Positions 60,910-64,000 of a stretch of 64,000 nucleotides of DNA are shown one piece after another. Below the pieces are notes generated by a model. The model searched no databases. It saw only the letters and a program-made list of their open reading frames with translations, and was not told the DNA's origin. Origin of the DNA: Choanephora cucurbitarum (Eukaryota > Mucoromycota > Mucoromycetes > Mucorales > Choanephoraceae); assembly GCA_025331435.1 (NCBI GenBank), contig JAIWNI010000116.1, positions 23,872-87,871 of the forward strand, given 5' to 3'. The translations under genes and the position numbers were made by a program. Position 1 is the stretch's first letter. Every line of letters starts with the position of its first letter.

Positions 60910-63453
60910 GTGTGTGTGTGTGAATGAGTAAATGAAATACAGAAGAGAAAAAGAAAAAAAGAATTCTACACACAGACGATTAAGTTTATTTTTAATTGTT
61001 CCATTGTTTTGCAGAAAAAAAAGTCTTGGCCTAAGAATAGAGTTGTCTATTAAAAGCATACTTCTTCCTGAAAGAGCCAAACGGCTTAGAAACATACCAA
61101 GACACAATGGGCTCTTTCTTGTGCTATCACGGCCAAAGGAAAATAAAGTACAATTAATTGAAAGGAAGGTACATCGAGCCAAAAAAGAAGAGCTTTAAGA
61201 CAAGTAGCACTGTAGAGGCATTTTGTTGAATATTTCTATTAAGCAGTATTTTGTGGTCATTTATTGCCGAAATAATGACAACAGCCCCCCTTATGATTAC
61301 TTCAAGCATGACTCAGTTGAATTATACTCATAGGGAATGTATACTGAAATGGTACAGAAATTAGAAAAGAAATTCTAATGTCTCATGATGAAATAGTCAA
61401 TTGAGTGTGGAGTATGATGACGTTAATGAACAACTAATTATCAAACTGGGTAACTGATCCGCTTCAAGATAAGCTTATTTTTTCATCCTATTTTATCAGC
61501 CATGATGACAGCGATTAAATGTCTACAATCTATCTGACTAAGTCTGTTTAACTTATCTGTTCTTGAATCCACTTGAAGATTATGTGGTGCAGATCATACC
61601 GAAGGATGAACCGATTCATACAATTGAAAATTCATCAAGTTATAATTCGTGTCGTCAACAGGTATTCATACTTGGTTTTGTTTTTATTAAAAAGAGAACA
61701 AACTTATCCGTTTTGAATGTTTGTTCAAGTTTTATACTACTGTGCTTGAAACAACTTTTTTATGAACTTGCTTTTATTGATCAATCATGGTTTGCACCTG
61801 ATCGAGGTAAAGAAAGTACTTTTTATTGTACAACGTAGCACTCATCCAAACTTGATACGTTTGTTGCCTGAGTCTCAGAAATGCAGCTACATTCTATACC
61901 GTACCTTTCTTTTTGTTTCCAGGAATTTGCTACATAAAGCATCATTTAACTGACATTGGACTAAAGTTAGATTTGGAGATTGTTCTGTTACTACTATTGT
62001 TTTCTCATTTATTCGTATGTTCCTTGTTTAGAATAGAGCTTGTTTGAGAGATTGAAATGGACATAAAATGCTTTCAATAAAAAGAGTACATTAAAAGCTA
62101 CTGTTTTTAATCCAATCTTTGTATTTGCTATATTTAAGATTTATTAGCTGATTGAGATGCTTAAAAGAGCGAACAGGATTTTGAGATCCTGTTTGATATT
62201 AAGCCATCTGAATGCAATATGATGGCTTCAAAGGGTCTTATTGTAATTTTCAATCGTACTTGCCTTTCCTGTTTCGAAAGAGTCTTTCATCTACTTTCCG
62301 TTAGGTATTGCCTCGTCAATTCGTGGTCTTTCGCTTTTTTTTGTCGCTTTAAGCTGTTTAAAAAACGCTTTTTGATCATGTATCATTTGCATCTTTTTCT
62401 TGGTTTTATAACTGGCGTGCTTGAAATCAAATATACTTTGTTTGTTGCATATCCTACATACAGTAAAAAAACTTGTTTTTAGGAGCAAAATACAATATGT
62501 TCAAGAGACAGCGTAGTTTTGATATTCTTAAATTAGATCGAAGTATGTCTTGTATACTAGAAGCTGATTACTTGAATTGACAAGTATCGTGAAAACTCGA
62601 TTCATTTTTATCGGCAAAGAACAAGCAGCATAGGTGGTTGAGGGTACTTGCAATGGACTCTCCAATTCTTACAAATTCCTTAAATATAGAAAGTCAAACT
62701 AGAATAATGCAAATCCAATGAGGAAAAATTGACTCCTCAAACTTGGAATAATTGTATGGATGGATATTTTTATCAAAAGCAACAAGCAAACAGCAAAGTG
62801 CAACTAACACCTGACTAAGTTCATTATGTGTAAGCTATCCGTCTCTTTATTTTAATCAAACGAAGTATGTCTCTATTTGCATCCTTTGATTTGGTGATGA
62901 GAAAAGACTTGGTCCATGATGCACAATGTCTGATCTTCAGTCACATCTTGTATTATCTATCTCTAAGCAGTTATTCATAGCAGACCAATTTTATGACTCT
63001 TGTATTGCTACACAACTAAAACAACTTCGGTGTTCCTTTTGGTTCAAATAAAACCTTACTTATGTATCGTGAAGTACATACATCATACGATTTCCATCAG
63101 ATTTGAAATAAGACAAAGATTCTATTCTAGGTTGTACTGTTTCAGTTAAAAAAAATGATAAAAAAAACACTAGTCTATTTAAAGGGGTTTATTCCAATAC
63201 AAAAGTAAAGCACCTAGTATTTATTTCTCCGTTGCAAATCTAACAAAAAAATATTGCTGGTAAATAATTTTATTTACCTGCTAACGTTGCAAGAAAAAAT
63301 TATTTACCATACAAAAAGTTTATTTACCATACAAAATGTTTATTTACCTGCTTAAACCTATTCTGATCTGGCTTCGAAATTAAACAGCAAAAGTCTTGCA
63401 CTGTGCCTATTTTTACAAGCCTTCTCTTTTCTCGTCCCTGTTATTTTTCGAAA
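60910..63453. other. Intergenic region of about 2.5 kb
   Basis: AT-rich sequence with short isolated frames (91 codons at 61563; 87 at 62219) that have no domain, partner exon or codon bias and are not called. The right end (63259-63352) carries a palindrome and tandem repeats described separately. No RNA gene was recognised. Confidence 0.45.
63259..63352. repeat. Palindrome and 20-bp tandem repeats upstream of the last gene
   Basis: GGTAAATAATTTTATTTACC (63259-63278) is a near-perfect inverted repeat. It is followed by tandem units containing TATTTACCATACAAAA (two full units of about 20 nt ending near 63338) and a last TTTATTTACCTGC. The core TTTACC thus occurs four times in one orientation, plus once inverted, 100-200 nt before the ATG at 63454. 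Confidence 0.8.
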
Positions 63454-64000
63454 ATGATTGCTAAACTCTTCACCCCATCAGAACAAACGCTACAAGAAAA
63501 GCCTCACCTTAAGAGCTACTTGGAAGAATTGGAAGAACTTCAGAGAAAATTCTTTGAGAATCACCCTGAAGAAGACAAACAGAAAGTCCAGTTATATGGT
63601 GTTGGTCGTCTGGCTCCCCAGATGATCCCTATGGTCAAGTCTGTCTTTGTTCCTCTGAAGATAAGAAGAAGAAGAAACAGATGGCAACAATACTTGCATA
63701 ACAGCCGCAAGAAGGGCTTGCATTTTAGACGTCCTGACGACTATAAAAAAATTCGTCGCACTTACAAGGATTTGGTTGACAAGAAAGCACCTGAACTTGT
63801 CGAGTTGGAAAAAGAGACTCAGGCATTCAACTGCACTGTTTCTCAGGTATCTGAATCCTCGACGAGTCAGTTGCTGGCCAACAGCATCCAGCAAATGAAA
63901 GGCTTCTGTAAATGGTTACTAAGTGAGTTCAACACTCATGTGGTGATCTGAGCACATTTAGTCTCAACAATGACAATAAGGTTGCATGAAAGACCAAATA
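63454..64000 (+). CDS. Unidentified protein gene, 5' part (continues past the right edge)
   Basis: ATG at 63454 follows a CT-rich leader. The frame runs to a natural stop at 63951, but a GTGAGT donor at 63922 and a TTTAG acceptor at 63962 would splice out 41 nt and keep the frame open to the edge (…FCKWLL joined to ISTMTIRLHERPN), so the gene probably continues outside. The protein is charged and helical: LKSYLEELEELQRKFFENHP, a basic patch KIRRRRNRWQQYLHNSRKKG, then RRPDDYKKIRRTYKDLVDKK and a Gln/Ser-rich part. The basic helical segment could bind nucleic acid and faintly resembles HMG-type helices, but I do not recognise the family. Splice model is tentative. Confidence 0.6.

Overview
This is a eukaryotic, AT-rich fungal window. 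The genes are compact, with many canonical GT-AG introns of about 45-60 nt, short intergenic gaps and frequent convergent pairs with only tens of bases between stop codons. A bacterial-type IucA/IucC (NIS) synthetase that best fits fungal rhizoferrin synthetase, together with calcineurin, FNIP, a Mis6/CENP-I homologue and relics of a Helitron-type helicase, points to Mucoromycota, most likely Mucorales (Rhizopus/Mucor group). Genus and species are inference. Gene models below were spliced by hand and every join was checked for reading-frame continuity.

Layout. (1) 1-22 kb, gene-dense: 3' end of an unknown gene, TFIIB, a SNF2/RING SUMO-targeted translocase (ULS1-like), a Thr-rich secreted protein convergent with a START-domain lipid-transfer protein, an 11-exon folliculin-interacting protein (FNIP) convergent with beta-tubulin, a 13-exon CENP-I/Mis6 homologue with an acidic DEEQQ repeat, a p24-alpha cargo receptor, and the rhizoferrin synthetase. 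(2) 22-37 kb, gene-poor and repeat-bearing: a 5 kb desert, a MAPEG-like four-helix membrane protein, a decayed PIF1/Helitron helicase, a sulfotransferase-family gene, and several copies of a short Tc1/mariner-type MITE (TA-CAGTAGTCGCTT termini). (3) 37-51 kb: an orphan protein, a full kinesin-3 (motor-FHA-PH), calcineurin A, a coiled-coil orphan, a GMC oxidoreductase and an MCT-type MFS transporter with two micro-exons. (4) 51-64 kb: a sparse stretch, then enolase-phosphatase E1 convergent with Arp4, exocyst Sec5, a stand-alone HDAC6-type ubiquitin-binding zinc finger convergent with a PY-motif membrane protein, 2.5 kb of empty sequence, and the 5' part of an unknown gene running off the right edge.

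Most genes are housekeeping: transcription (TFIIB), chromatin (Arp4, ULS1), chromosome segregation (CENP-I, tubulin), secretion (p24, Sec5, kinesin-3), signalling (calcineurin, FNIP) and methionine salvage. The most notable items are: three copies of the iron-GATA motif ATCWGATAA clustered upstream of rhizoferrin synthetase; a beta-tubulin carrying Ala198 and Tyr167, both residues linked to benzimidazole insensitivity; a CENP-I homologue in a lineage known for CENP-A loss; the MITE family; and the stand-alone ubiquitin C-terminus-binding zinc finger. I did not find a multi-gene system that I would call new.
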